From Candidatus Gerdarchaeota archaeon (GTDB lineage: Archaea > Asgardarchaeota > Heimdallarchaeia > JABLTI01), in NCBI GenBank assembly GCA_016839405.1, contig JAEOUJ010000360.1, forward strand, positions 1 to 15,837: DNA of 15,837 nucleotides, in the 5' to 3' direction. Positions 1 to 7,172 of this stretch are shown one piece after another; the first letter of the stretch is position 1, and every line of letters begins with the position of its first letter. Under the pieces are notes generated by a model. That model worked only from the letters and a program-made list of their open reading frames with translations, was not told the origin of the DNA and searched no databases. The translations under genes were made by a program, and so were the position numbers.

Positions 1-314
1 AAATAAGGACCAATTTTACCCCCTATATTTGCTTCACCCCAAATGCCAGTCAAAGGTGATCTAGCGCAAAAATTTGAACGGGCAGTACAATACGATGGCA
101 GACCAGTTAAAATACCAGTCATAAAATATAGATCATTATCAGAAGATAAAGGGTCAGGAATTGAATCAAGATTTTTTATTTTTTGCCAATAGAAATAGGC
201 TGCTAAACCACTACCACCAAGAAAGGATTTTGCTATAAGTAAATCTAAATCTTCAATAACTATTTTTTTTGAAGACAAATTAATCCTTAGAATTTTACCG
301 CGAAACCCTGACAT
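1..314 (-). CDS. Aldehyde:ferredoxin oxidoreductase, N-terminal part (gene runs off left edge)
   Basis: The minus strand reads open from an ATG at 312-314 to the window edge, giving the first 104 residues. They match the N-terminal domain of tungsten-containing aldehyde:ferredoxin oxidoreductases. Residues 6-13 read GKILRINL, residues 31-38 FLGGSGLA, and residues 54-58 DPLSS as in the usual DPLSPEN. Residues 67-71 (GILTG), 79-80 (RS) and 86-90 (SPLTG) follow, with a closing GG at 98-99. In known enzymes this domain helps hold the tungstopterin and the 4Fe-4S cluster, and the enzyme oxidises aldehydes to acids with reduction of ferredoxin in the cytoplasm. The cluster cysteines lie beyond the edge. 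An AAGGTGA ribosome binding site ends about 5 nt before the ATG. It lies 52 nt downstream of the SCP2-like gene and is probably co-transcribed with it. The subfamily and aldehyde substrate cannot be told from this part. Confidence 0.9.
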   Translation of the reverse strand, partial: MSGFRGKILRINLSSKKIVIEDLDLLIAKSFLGGSGLAAYFYWQKIKNLDSIPDPLSSDNDLYFMTGILTGLPSYCTARSNFCARSPLTGIWGEANIGGKIGPY

Positions 315-366
315 GCTTTCACCTTAGCTAACCTATTCAATGCTTCTGGATTGTAGAAAAATCCAC

Positions 367-783
367 TTAAAGGAAATTTGTATCAATTTTTTGAGCAGTT
401 TTAATTAATTCTTGAGCAGCTTTAACAGCTCGTAATACTTTCATTTTGCTGCCAACAAGATCAAATTTTTTCATAAGAATACCTTTTATTGGATCTATTT
501 CTCCTTTTATCAGTTTAACCCAATTTGAATATACACCAACATATTGAAATTCTGTTTTAGGGAGTTTATCGTCTTCATTATAAAAGGCTACTTTTCTGCA
601 TTCACCATGCCATAAATCAACATGAAAATATTGTGTTTTAGTGAAATTTTCATCTGGTTTAATTACAAAGAGAAAGTCTCCTTCCCAATCAGCTGATGCT
701 TCTTGCCAAGCTTTTCCTTCATCACTATTTAACTTCTCTTGATAGGCTAAAAGCCATTTTTCACTTGGAAAATCAATTGCCAT
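367..783 (-). CDS. SCP2 (sterol carrier protein 2)-like domain protein
   Basis: A 138-residue soluble protein with no signal peptide or membrane segment. Its pattern fits the SCP2-like fold: an N-terminal helix (WLLAYQEKLN), then strands around FLFVIKP (38-44), YFHVDLWHGECRKV (52-65) and FQYVGVYSNWVKLIKGEIDP (79-98), then a C-terminal amphipathic helix rich in Lys and Ala. The WVKLIKGEIDPIKGILMKKF stretch corresponds to the family's typical 'G..dp..a.m.gk.k..G' region. SCP2-like domains bind lipids or other hydrophobic molecules; the ligand here is unknown. The start is supported by GGAG seven bases upstream of the ATG. A TTTAAAT box about 50 nt upstream and a T-run terminating the preceding gene suggest it begins a new transcript with the oxidoreductase gene downstream. 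The family assignment rests on pattern recognition, not a search. Confidence 0.75.
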   Translation of the reverse strand: MAIDFPSEKWLLAYQEKLNSDEGKAWQEASADWEGDFLFVIKPDENFTKTQYFHVDLWHGECRKVAFYNEDDKLPKTEFQYVGVYSNWVKLIKGEIDPIKGILMKKFDLVGSKMKVLRAVKAAQELIKTAQKIDTNFL

Positions 784-828
784 ATTATATCTCCTGTAAG
801 ATTATTTATTGGATTATAACTTATTGCT

Positions 829-836
829 ATTTAAAT
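829..836 (-). promoter_or_regulatory. Possible TATA box for the SCP2-like/oxidoreductase unit
   Basis: The minus strand carries AATTTAAATAG here. An archaeal start site about 25 nt further on would fall near 805-810, leaving a leader of roughly 25 nt that includes the GGAG site. The whole gap is A/T-rich, so such boxes also arise by chance. Confidence 0.35.
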
Positions 837-859
837 TTTAATTCAAAAAATCACAAATA

Positions 860-877
860 GAAAGAAAAAAAAAGTAA
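860..877 (-). terminator. Oligo-T terminator after the TIGR04076-type gene
   Basis: Immediately past the stop codon, the minus strand has ACTTTTTTTTTCTTTCT, including nine consecutive T. There is no clear hairpin. This is the usual form of an archaeal terminator and separates this gene from the SCP2-like gene. Confidence 0.55.
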
Positions 878-884
878 AATTAAA

Positions 885-1157
885 TTAGTCATAATATTCT
901 TCTCGAGTTATTTGGAAAATTACTGGATTGTAACCGTCCGTACAGGCATGAGATGAGACATTTCTATCTTTTAACCAGTGTAAGTTCGCTTCATGTTTCA
1001 TAGCGAAAATTTTTGGCAGCATAGAATACATGGCACTAAGGCATAACTTACCTTTCATTTGATCATCTTCAAAGATAATTTTATCACCAACTTTATGGCC
1101 TGCTACACAATCTCCTTTTTGTGAAATCACTTCAACAACTATTCGTTTGTATGGCAT
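885..1157 (-). CDS. TIGR04076 family protein (function unknown)
   Basis: A 90-residue cytosolic protein. The C-terminal motif CTDGYNPVIFQITRE (72-86) is the hallmark I recognise from the TIGR04076 family, small proteins of about 85-95 residues that typically end in CTDG-RPVIFKIER. Three cysteines, C17, C39 and C72, sit in conserved-looking contexts (GDCVAGHKVGD, GKLCLSA, HACTDG), which could mean metal or cluster binding or redox chemistry, but no function is established that I know of. The ATG is preceded by TAGGTG about 5 nt upstream. It points the same way as the SCP2-like and oxidoreductase genes, though a T-run after its stop suggests partly separate transcription. It is divergent from the MMPL gene, with 188 nt between. 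Confidence 0.8.
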   Translation of the reverse strand: MPYKRIVVEVISQKGDCVAGHKVGDKIIFEDDQMKGKLCLSAMYSMLPKIFAMKHEANLHWLKDRNVSSHACTDGYNPVIFQITREEYYD

Positions 1158-1212
1158 AAAAACACCTATTTTTGATAAATTAATCTTGAAATTAAATCTT
1201 ATGATTAGAATT

Positions 1213-1233
1213 AATAAGAAAAAAATTCTTATT
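1213..1233. promoter_or_regulatory. Inverted repeat in the divergent promoter region
   Basis: AATAAGAA (1213-1220) and its exact complement TTCTTATT (1226-1233) are separated by five A. It lies in the 188-nt gap shared by the divergent TIGR04076-type and MMPL genes, about 55 nt from the former's start. It could be an operator or a chance palindrome in A/T-rich DNA. Confidence 0.3.
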
Positions 1234-1345
1234 TTGGATTCAGCTTTTAGAAGAAAGAAGTAAAACTGATTAACAAAGAAGCTATTGTTAAATTTAGTTT
1301 AAAGGAGTTATGTATTGATCTATTGCTATCTTTAAAGGCGATTTT

Positions 1346-4300
1346 ATGGTTAAAAATAATGGTAAAGGAAAAGAACAAAACAAGAGTGAGAAAGCTCCTT
1401 TTTTTGAAAGAGTAGGAAAATTTGTTACAAAGAATTATCGTGTAATATTGATAATTTGGTTAGTAGTACTAGGCGCATCAATTTATCCTATGTTGAGATT
1501 ACAGAAAGTTTTAAGCTTCAACGAATTGGAATTCTTACCAGATAATCTTGAATTCAATACTGGAGAAGAGATTTTTGATGAATTATTTCCATCAAACGCA
1601 ACTGGTACAACAATTATTGTTATTCAATCTAATTTACCTATTAGTGCACCAGAAAATATAGAATATATCGAAATACTAACTGAGAGGATTTTTCAAGAAT
1701 ATAATGATAGTATATACGAATTCCAGAGTCCTTTAACAGTTTTAGAAGCTTACAATAATTCCTTCTGGGATTTAGTTAATCAAGGCAAAATTCTGTTAAA
1801 TGAAACTTTATACGAGAGTATAATTATTAGCAATCAAGAAATGTATAATGCTAAGACTGAAATTGAGAATTTATGGGATCAAATATCAAATCTTTATCTT
1901 AATACATGGTTCAATATTTCACGAACCTATTTCTATGGGGTATATAATACTAGTCTTTTTGATACTGGGCCAGATGCTAATGTTTATGAGATAATCAATT
2001 TGATAACTAATTTTACTGCAGGTATGAATATAACTAACAATTTTGTTGATTTAGTTTATGATATTATTACATCAAATTTACCTGATCCTTATCAAGTAAA
2101 TGATCAATTGATGCATATTTTAACTTTTGATGTTGTAAATAATACACTTTTTCAAATTTTAAGTCAAGAAGAAGGAATATCTTATCAGATTTATCTGCAA
2201 GATGTTTATCCTTTATTACAATTATATCATAATAATTGGACTTCAACATTCTATAATGAGTTAACCCAATTTGGTACAAGTATTATTAATGGAACTACTT
2301 TATCAGAAAATCTCTATCAAAATACAACGATACCAATAGCTTATACTAGTCAAGAAATAGTTTTTGGGGAATTAGGAGGAATTAATCAAACATCTTATAA
2401 TAGTCTAAATATTAAAGAATTAATACTTAACCAAACAGAAGAATCACTTGATCTATCAAGTTTAATTGAGGAATTTGCATCTAATTTACCAGTAGCATCT
2501 GAAGATATTGAAGCAGAAGTATTGCCTTTGGTTCCACAATTCCTTGAAGACATATATAATTTAGGAGAAACACCAGCAGATCAAGATGTAAAAGACTTGG
2601 CGGATAGTTTTAGTGATGAGTTAATTAATGCTTTATTCAATATTTATCCTCCACCTGAAACAATTGATGATGTACCATCATTATTTTCACAGTGGGTTCT
2701 TAGTGAAGATCAAAGAACTAGCCTAATTTTGATAACATATGATAGAACAGGAAAAACAAGTGATGAAATTGATGAAATGATGAAAACAGCTGATTTAGGA
2801 ATTGGAGAATTAGCCCATGAATTATTGGATGAAATGAATCTTGAAAATACAAAAGTTTATCATACAGGCGATGAATATGTTACAAATATTTGGGTGTCCC
2901 AAGCTGAAGAAGATGCAAGAATAATTGATATTGTTACAATTGTTTTTGTTCTAGTAATTTTATTGGTTATTTTTACTAGTGCTGTAGCACCATTGATACC
3001 ATTAATAGCAATTGGTTCATCAATTCTTCTATCAATGGCTTTTCTCTGGTTCATTTCATTTGCAATGGATGTTCATTTTATGTCTACACTGTTTCTTACA
3101 GTAACATCCTTAGGAGCTGGAGTAGATTATTGTATCTTTATTTTTTCAAGATATAATGAAGAGCGAAAGAAAGGAGAACCAAAAGAACAAGCATTAATTA
3201 CTGCTATAAAATTCGCAGGAGAATCAGTTTTTCATTCAGGTTTAACAGTTATGGTTGGATTTGGGGCGATGATAATACCTAACTTTCCATTATTAAGAAT
3301 TCTAGGCATATCAATGTGTATAGGGATATCATTCTCGATACTATCAGCATTGTTAATTGTACCATCAATTATTTTGCTTTTTGGGGATGCAATTTGGTGG
3401 CCAAAATTCTTCCAAACACTCTTCCGACCACAAAAATGGTTCAAGAAAACTAGTGGAGAACAAATATATGAAGAAAATCAAGAGATGAAACCAGACGGCT
3501 CATCAACTTTTATTATTAGGGAAAATGGAGAAGATAAACCTCAGAAAAAGAAATTTATCTTAAGATTTGCTGATTTTATTACTAGAAATGGATTAACTAT
3601 AACTATTGCAACATTCCTGATAGCGGTACCATTCATTTATTTTACATTTGCTATGGAAACAAGCACAGATTTTATGGGGATGCTACCAAGTGATTTTGAA
3701 GGAACAGAGGGAAGAAATATTCTCTCAGAAAATATGCAAGTAGGAGACCCTACACCAATAAATTTGTTATTTTATAATTTAAATCAAAGTCCACTTGAAT
3801 ATGATGTTAGATACCAAACATTGTTTCTGATAAATAGGCTGCAATTTGAAGAAGATCATGTTTCTACAGTGAGATCAATTGTAAGTCCTTTGGGGATAAA
3901 TATGCTGAGTGCAATAGAAGGTCCATTTGCGAGTTTTTGCTTAAGTTTTGTTGGAGAAGACAATAGATCAATGTTAATTGAAATTTACTTAGATGTCTCA
4001 CCTTATGCAAAAGAAGCAGAAGAATATGTTTCTAATTTAAAAGAAAATGTTCAAACCATGATAATTAACAATAATTATGATTTACTAGGAGAGGGAGAAA
4101 TCTATGTTCTTGGATATGCTCGAGCATTATTTGAAATAAAACAAGTGACAGATAATTCTTTTCCAATAATTATCCCAGTAGTAATAATTGGAGTGTATTT
4201 TGTTTTATTCATAATGTTTGGTTCTTATTTCACGCCAATTAGACTAATAATTACAATAGCACTAAGTATCGCTGTAACATTAGGTTTACTCTATCTAATA

Positions 4301-4708
4301 TTCTCATTAGGATTAAATGTACCAATATTTTGGTTATTACCATTAATGTTGTTTTCAATACTAATGGGATTAGGACTGGATTATGACATATTCTTAGTTT
4401 CAAGAATTAAGGAATATTATGATAAAGGTATGAGTAATAAAGAGGCAATTGCACATGCGATGGATCATACAGCAGCAATAATAACATCATGTGGAACAGT
4501 TATGGCAGCTGCATATTCATCATTACTAATATCACAACTCTGGCATTTAAGAGAACTAGGTTTTGCTTTTGCAGTAGCAATCATTCTTGATGCAACTATC
4601 ATTCGTTTGTTCGTTGTTCCTGCAATTATGGTTCTCTTGGAGAAGCTTAATTGGATAGGTCCAAAACGATTAATGAGAAAAAGACATCATTTTGAAAACA
4701 ACGAATGA
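1346..4708 (+). CDS. MMPL/RND-superfamily membrane transporter
   Basis: A 1120-residue inner-membrane transporter with the duplicated layout of MMPL proteins. TM1 is at about 32-50, a large extracellular domain at about 52-520, and TM2-6 at about 527-690. TM7 is at about 750-770, a second extracellular domain at about 771-936, and TM8-12 at about 937-1100, followed by a basic tail (MRKRHH). Each half has the Asp-Tyr motif of proton-driven MMPL proteins in the fourth helix of its block: GAGVDY at 590-595 and GLGLDY at 1008-1013. The family exports lipids or other hydrophobic compounds using the proton gradient; the substrate here is unknown. The first extracellular domain is about 470 residues, roughly three times the second, and carries about 14 N-x-S/T sequons. 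The ATG is preceded only by a weak AAAGG about 7 nt upstream. The last 400 bases recur, degenerate, at 5982-6386 and 14770-15096. Confidence 0.93.
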   Translation: MVKNNGKGKEQNKSEKAPFFERVGKFVTKNYRVILIIWLVVLGASIYPMLRLQKVLSFNELEFLPDNLEFNTGEEIFDELFPSNATGTTIIVIQSNLPISAPENIEYIEILTERIFQEYNDSIYEFQSPLTVLEAYNNSFWDLVNQGKILLNETLYESIIISNQEMYNAKTEIENLWDQISNLYLNTWFNISRTYFYGVYNTSLFDTGPDANVYEIINLITNFTAGMNITNNFVDLVYDIITSNLPDPYQVNDQLMHILTFDVVNNTLFQILSQEEGISYQIYLQDVYPLLQLYHNNWTSTFYNELTQFGTSIINGTTLSENLYQNTTIPIAYTSQEIVFGELGGINQTSYNSLNIKELILNQTEESLDLSSLIEEFASNLPVASEDIEAEVLPLVPQFLEDIYNLGETPADQDVKDLADSFSDELINALFNIYPPPETIDDVPSLFSQWVLSEDQRTSLILITYDRTGKTSDEIDEMMKTADLGIGELAHELLDEMNLENTKVYHTGDEYVTNIWVSQAEEDARIIDIVTIVFVLVILLVIFTSAVAPLIPLIAIGSSILLSMAFLWFISFAMDVHFMSTLFLTVTSLGAGVDYCIFIFSRYNEERKKGEPKEQALITAIKFAGESVFHSGLTVMVGFGAMIIPNFPLLRILGISMCIGISFSILSALLIVPSIILLFGDAIWWPKFFQTLFRPQKWFKKTSGEQIYEENQEMKPDGSSTFIIRENGEDKPQKKKFILRFADFITRNGLTITIATFLIAVPFIYFTFAMETSTDFMGMLPSDFEGTEGRNILSENMQVGDPTPINLLFYNLNQSPLEYDVRYQTLFLINRLQFEEDHVSTVRSIVSPLGINMLSAIEGPFASFCLSFVGEDNRSMLIEIYLDVSPYAKEAEEYVSNLKENVQTMIINNNYDLLGEGEIYVLGYARALFEIKQVTDNSFPIIIPVVIIGVYFVLFIMFGSYFTPIRLIITIALSIAVTLGLLYLIFSLGLNVPIFWLLPLMLFSILMGLGLDYDIFLVSRIKEYYDKGMSNKEAIAHAMDHTAAIITSCGTVMAAAYSSLLISQLWHLRELGFAFAVAIILDATIIRLFVVPAIMVLLEKLNWIGPKRLMRKRHHFENNE

Positions 4709-4893
4709 AAATTTTATTGAGGTTAAGATATAAATTCAGTATAAGTTTGTATTCTTAGCTTAATTATTATTTAACACTAAATTATATTTTAGTATATAAG
4801 AATAAAAGATCTAATATTAGTAATATATGATTAATTAAAGGAAAACTAGAAATTATTCATTTTTTTAAAAAAAAAATTAATAATATCTATTTC

Positions 4894-4901
4894 TTTATAA
4901 T
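4894..4901 (+). promoter_or_regulatory. Possible TATA box for the small solute-binding protein gene
   Basis: TTTATAAT lies about 25 nt ahead of 4923-4927, which would put the transcription start just upstream of the GGAGGG ribosome binding site at 4929-4934. The 217-nt gap since the MMPL gene, with a T7 run at 4860-4866, makes a separate promoter plausible. Confidence 0.4.
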
Positions 4902-4906
4902 TATTA

Positions 4907-4926
4907 ATCGATTTTGAAAAATCGAT
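4907..4926. promoter_or_regulatory. 20-bp palindrome, possible operator
   Basis: The sequence is ATCGATTTT-GA-AAAATCGAT: perfect 9-bp arms around a 2-bp centre. It sits between the putative TATA box and the ribosome binding site, covering the presumed start site. This is a common position for archaeal repressors that block polymerase recruitment. It could instead form a short leader hairpin. Confidence 0.45.
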
Positions 4927-4944
4927 ATGGAGGGAATTTTTCTT

Positions 4945-5727
4945 ATGCAAAAAAGAGTAATTCTTGTTAGTTTAATAGCTTTTGGAATTGCTTTTTCTCC
5001 GATAGCTGCACTTGGAAACCAGCCACCATTACCACCAGAAATAGAAATGCTTGTTTGTACAACATTCTATGACGAAGGACATGAGTTAATAGTCAATCAA
5101 TTTGTTCATGATGCATCTTTATGTGGTATTAAAGTTAATCTCGTTTTTCTTGAACACATGGAAATAGTTATGCGGATACTTTCAAAGGATTTTGAAGTAA
5201 TAATGTTTATTTCAATTGCACAAGTTCTTGATGATCCAATAGAGTCTCTTATAAATTTATTATGGCTTCATTTTGGTTTGGATAATTTTTGGAATTTTGA
5301 AGATCCATTACTTCAAAGCAAAATTAGTGAAATGAGTGATTACTTCTATATATATGGAGATTTAGAATCAGCTATTAATGTTTTTCATGAAATTGAATGG
5401 ATGATTTATGAAAGGGAACCTTTGAATACAATTGGATATCGTTTCGCTTATGGTTTGGTCTATACATATCATTTACTATTTAACAATGCAATTGAATCTC
5501 CAGTTAATGATTTTGCTATGCGAAGAGCATTTTCATACTTGCTAGATAGAGAATTCTTCATCGAAGTAATGCAAGAAACATATCCAGATACAAGTTATAT
5601 TGCTAGCCATATGTTTGGTTGGTCACAATACCACGATCCAAATCTACCGGAATTAACATATTCAATAGGAAAAGCGACAAGTACATTAGCAAAAGCTGGT
5701 TATCGTCCTGCTAGAATAAAAGTATGA
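4945..5727 (+). CDS. Short secreted protein made of family 5 solute-binding protein segments, apparently permuted
   Basis: I take the ATG at 4945, not the in-frame ATG at 4927, because GGAGGG (4929-4934) is correctly spaced for it and the protein then begins with a clean signal peptide (MQKRVILVSLIAFG, cleavage near residue 24). The 260 residues resemble ABC-transporter solute-binding proteins of family 5 (oligopeptide/nickel type), which bind substrates outside the cell, but are only about half the usual length. Residues 33-170 look like the family's late section: a strand, a helix, GIKVNLV (61-67), DFEVIMF (82-88), DDP (97-99), and a helix ending in EREPL. Residues 187-253 look like the middle section: AMRRAFSYLLDRE (191-203), then DPNLP and KAGY (250-253). 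In normal members the middle precedes the late section. No permease or ATPase of the oligopeptide type is nearby, so it may be a relic or have a changed role. A T-run terminator follows. Confidence 0.7.
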   Translation: MQKRVILVSLIAFGIAFSPIAALGNQPPLPPEIEMLVCTTFYDEGHELIVNQFVHDASLCGIKVNLVFLEHMEIVMRILSKDFEVIMFISIAQVLDDPIESLINLLWLHFGLDNFWNFEDPLLQSKISEMSDYFYIYGDLESAINVFHEIEWMIYEREPLNTIGYRFAYGLVYTYHLLFNNAIESPVNDFAMRRAFSYLLDREFFIEVMQETYPDTSYIASHMFGWSQYHDPNLPELTYSIGKATSTLAKAGYRPARIKV

Positions 5728-5734
5728 TATTAGC

Positions 5735-5754
5735 TATTTTCTTTTTTTCTTTCT
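5735..5754 (+). terminator. Oligo-T terminator
   Basis: TATTTTCTTTTTTTCTTTCT begins about 8 nt past the stop codon of the small solute-binding protein gene; no hairpin is evident. Confidence 0.55.
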
Positions 5755-5899
5755 AAATCAAAACATAAGTTAAATTATCACATTTAAAAAATTATTTTGA
5801 TTTTTATATCAAATTTCAACAAAACTATTTCTAAACTATTGTTAAAAATTATATATTACTTTTAAATCCTATATAAATCAAACAATCATGGGAAACTTA

Positions 5900-5970
5900 T
5901 TATTTAACGACTTCATTATAAATTTCTTGTATATCTTGCTTAATAACTTCAGCTATTTCAACTGAATGTG
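5900..5970 (-). pseudogene. Possible C-terminal remnant of an unknown gene
   Basis: On the minus strand, 23 codons ending in TAA (5900-5902) read like the amphipathic C-terminal helix of a real protein, including EIAEVIKQDIQEIYNEVVK. Open reading continues upstream only into the antisense of the MMPL remnant, after a run of eight A, so any gene it belonged to has been cut off there. I do not recognise the family. It could be chance reading in A/T-rich DNA. Confidence 0.25.
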
Positions 5971-5981
5971 TTTTTTTTATT

Positions 5982-6386
5982 GGTTTAAATGTACCAATAT
6001 TTTGGTTATTACCATTAATGTTATTTTCAATCCTAATGGGACTAGTACTAGATTATGATATATTCTTGGTCTCAAGAATAAAGGAGTATTATGACAAAAG
6101 AATGAGTAATAAAGAAGCAATAGCACAAGCACTAGATCACACTGCTTCAATAATAACATCATGTGGAACTGTAATGGCAGCAGCATACTCATCATTACTT
6201 ATTTCACAGCTTTGGCATTTGAGAGAAATAGGATTTGCATTTACACTCGCAATAATTCTAGACGCAACAGTGATACGTTTAATTGTTGTTCCAGCTATTA
6301 TGGTTCTAATGGAAAAGCTCAATTGGATTGGATAAAAACGATTGATTAAAAGAAGAAATCATTTGGAATCTAATAAGGATAAATAA
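5982..6386 (+). pseudogene. MMPL transporter 3'-end remnant, copy 2
   Basis: The DNA translates to the last ~135 residues of an MMPL protein, closely matching the end of the full-length transporter upstream. It starts at GLNVPIFWLLP in the helix before the Asp-Tyr motif, continues through GLVLDY and SQLWHLRE to KLNWIG, then meets an in-frame TAA at 6333-6335 where the intact gene has Pro (CCA). The homologous basic tail follows in frame (KRLIKRRNHLE) to a second TAA at 6384-6386. In the 70 bases 6165-6234, 59 match the intact gene at 4493-4562. There is no ribosome binding site at the internal ATG (6018), and only helices of the second half remain, so a functional product is unlikely. A T-run terminator still follows. 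Confidence 0.85.
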
Positions 6387-6388
6387 TA

Positions 6389-6408
6389 ATTTCTTTTTTT
6401 CTCTTTTG
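6389..6408 (+). terminator. Oligo-T terminator after MMPL remnant copy 2
   Basis: A T-rich tract with seven consecutive T (ATTTCTTTTTTTCTCTTTTG) lies just past the remnant's final stop and was probably inherited from the duplicated gene. Confidence 0.4.
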
Positions 6409-6461
6409 TAATTCAATTAGGATTATCTTTACTTTTATTATTTAAAAAATTAAGAATCAAA

Positions 6462-6481
6462 ATTTTGTCTGGAGACAAAAT
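6462..6481. promoter_or_regulatory. 20-bp palindrome upstream of the secreted-protein gene
   Basis: The sequence is ATTTTGTCT-GG-AGACAAAAT: perfect 9-bp arms with a 2-bp centre, the same 9-2-9 geometry as the palindrome at 4907-4926 but with different arms. It ends about 65 nt before the TTG start and about 10 nt before a TATA-like TTATATT (6492-6498), where an archaeal activator or repressor could bind. It could also be a hairpin left over from other DNA. Confidence 0.4.
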
Positions 6482-6546
6482 AAGGTTAAACTTATATTGA
6501 AATAAAGTTATCTTTCAATTAACTAATTTTTACAGGAAGGGAAATT

Positions 6547-7152
6547 TTGAAAAAATTAGGTAAAAATCATAAAAGGATAATCTTATTTCTAATTGTATTA
6601 TCGATAGTAACTCCAATGAGTTATTATTTAACATCAACAATATCTACAATAGTAGACAGACCTGTTGAATCAGAATGGATCACTTTGGAGATAAAAAATC
6701 CAAATATTGATGAATTTAACACTGAATCTTGGGTAGCTTGGAGTACAGGTTATGGCGATTATGATTCTGATACATGGCAATGGTACTTCTATACATACAA
6801 AATTGAAATTGATGATGTACATATAGAGGGATATAAAGATGATGCTCAACAATTATACTGTGTTAGTTATGTTTCTTACAGAATTAAATTTACAGGCAAT
6901 AAACAATGGAGCTCAGGTGCTAAAACATGGTTTTTAGAAGTTTCATGTGGACATGCATATATATATCCTGAAGATGTAGATAAATTAACATTCAATGATT
7001 ATGATCATCCACCAAGTACATGGACTACAAAAACTCACTCATGGGGTACTTTTAATCCATATGGTTCAGAAAAGATAGGTGTGCTAATAGCAGCTTATTT
7101 CTATAGCTCTGTTAAAGGTGTAGCTATAAGTGAATTAAGCTTTTCATTCTAG
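6547..7152 (+). CDS. Secreted or membrane-anchored protein of unknown function
   Basis: A 201-residue protein starting at TTG; AGGAAGGG (6534-6541) is spaced 5 nt from it, and the next ATG would cut into the signal segment. A basic N-terminus (KKLGKNHKR) and a hydrophobic stretch (about 11-29) act as signal peptide or anchor. The rest is an extracellular domain that looks beta-rich: many Trp and Tyr (for example DTWQWYFYTYKIEID, 75-89), Asp-rich turns (GDYDSD), and a C-terminal strand ending in SELSFSF. Two cysteines, C105 and C134, could form a disulfide. I recognise no family. It is convergent with the ABC operon and shares a terminator with it, so it is not co-transcribed with it. It lies inside the block bounded by the two MMPL remnants. 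Confidence 0.75.
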   Translation: MKKLGKNHKRIILFLIVLSIVTPMSYYLTSTISTIVDRPVESEWITLEIKNPNIDEFNTESWVAWSTGYGDYDSDTWQWYFYTYKIEIDDVHIEGYKDDAQQLYCVSYVSYRIKFTGNKQWSSGAKTWFLEVSCGHAYIYPEDVDKLTFNDYDHPPSTWTTKTHSWGTFNPYGSEKIGVLIAAYFYSSVKGVAISELSFSF

Positions 7153-7172
7153 TATTATGAAGAAAAAGTTTT

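Noticed and set aside
1308..1318. Tiny leader frame (ATG TAT TGA) behind AAAGGAG ahead of the MMPL gene
   Set aside because: Two codons after a good ribosome binding site could be a regulatory leader, but nothing else supports it and such short frames are common in A/T-rich gaps.
4927..4944. Upstream ATG as the start of the small binding-protein gene
   Set aside because: This ATG overlaps the GGAGGG ribosome binding site that correctly serves the ATG at 4945, and using it would spoil the basic N-terminus of the signal peptide.
5977..6195. Leucine-rich minus-strand reading frame opposite MMPL remnant copy 2, with a similar one at 14628-14867
   Set aside because: Both are antisense to homologous MMPL coding sequence, so their similarity to each other (LLYYS--CHNTPLFLR) follows from the duplication and does not show a gene family.
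6018..6335. A 105-residue membrane protein gene on the plus strand
   Set aside because: It is the internal part of MMPL remnant copy 2. The ATG has no ribosome binding site, homology to the transporter extends on both sides of it, and the stop is a mutation of a conserved Pro codon.
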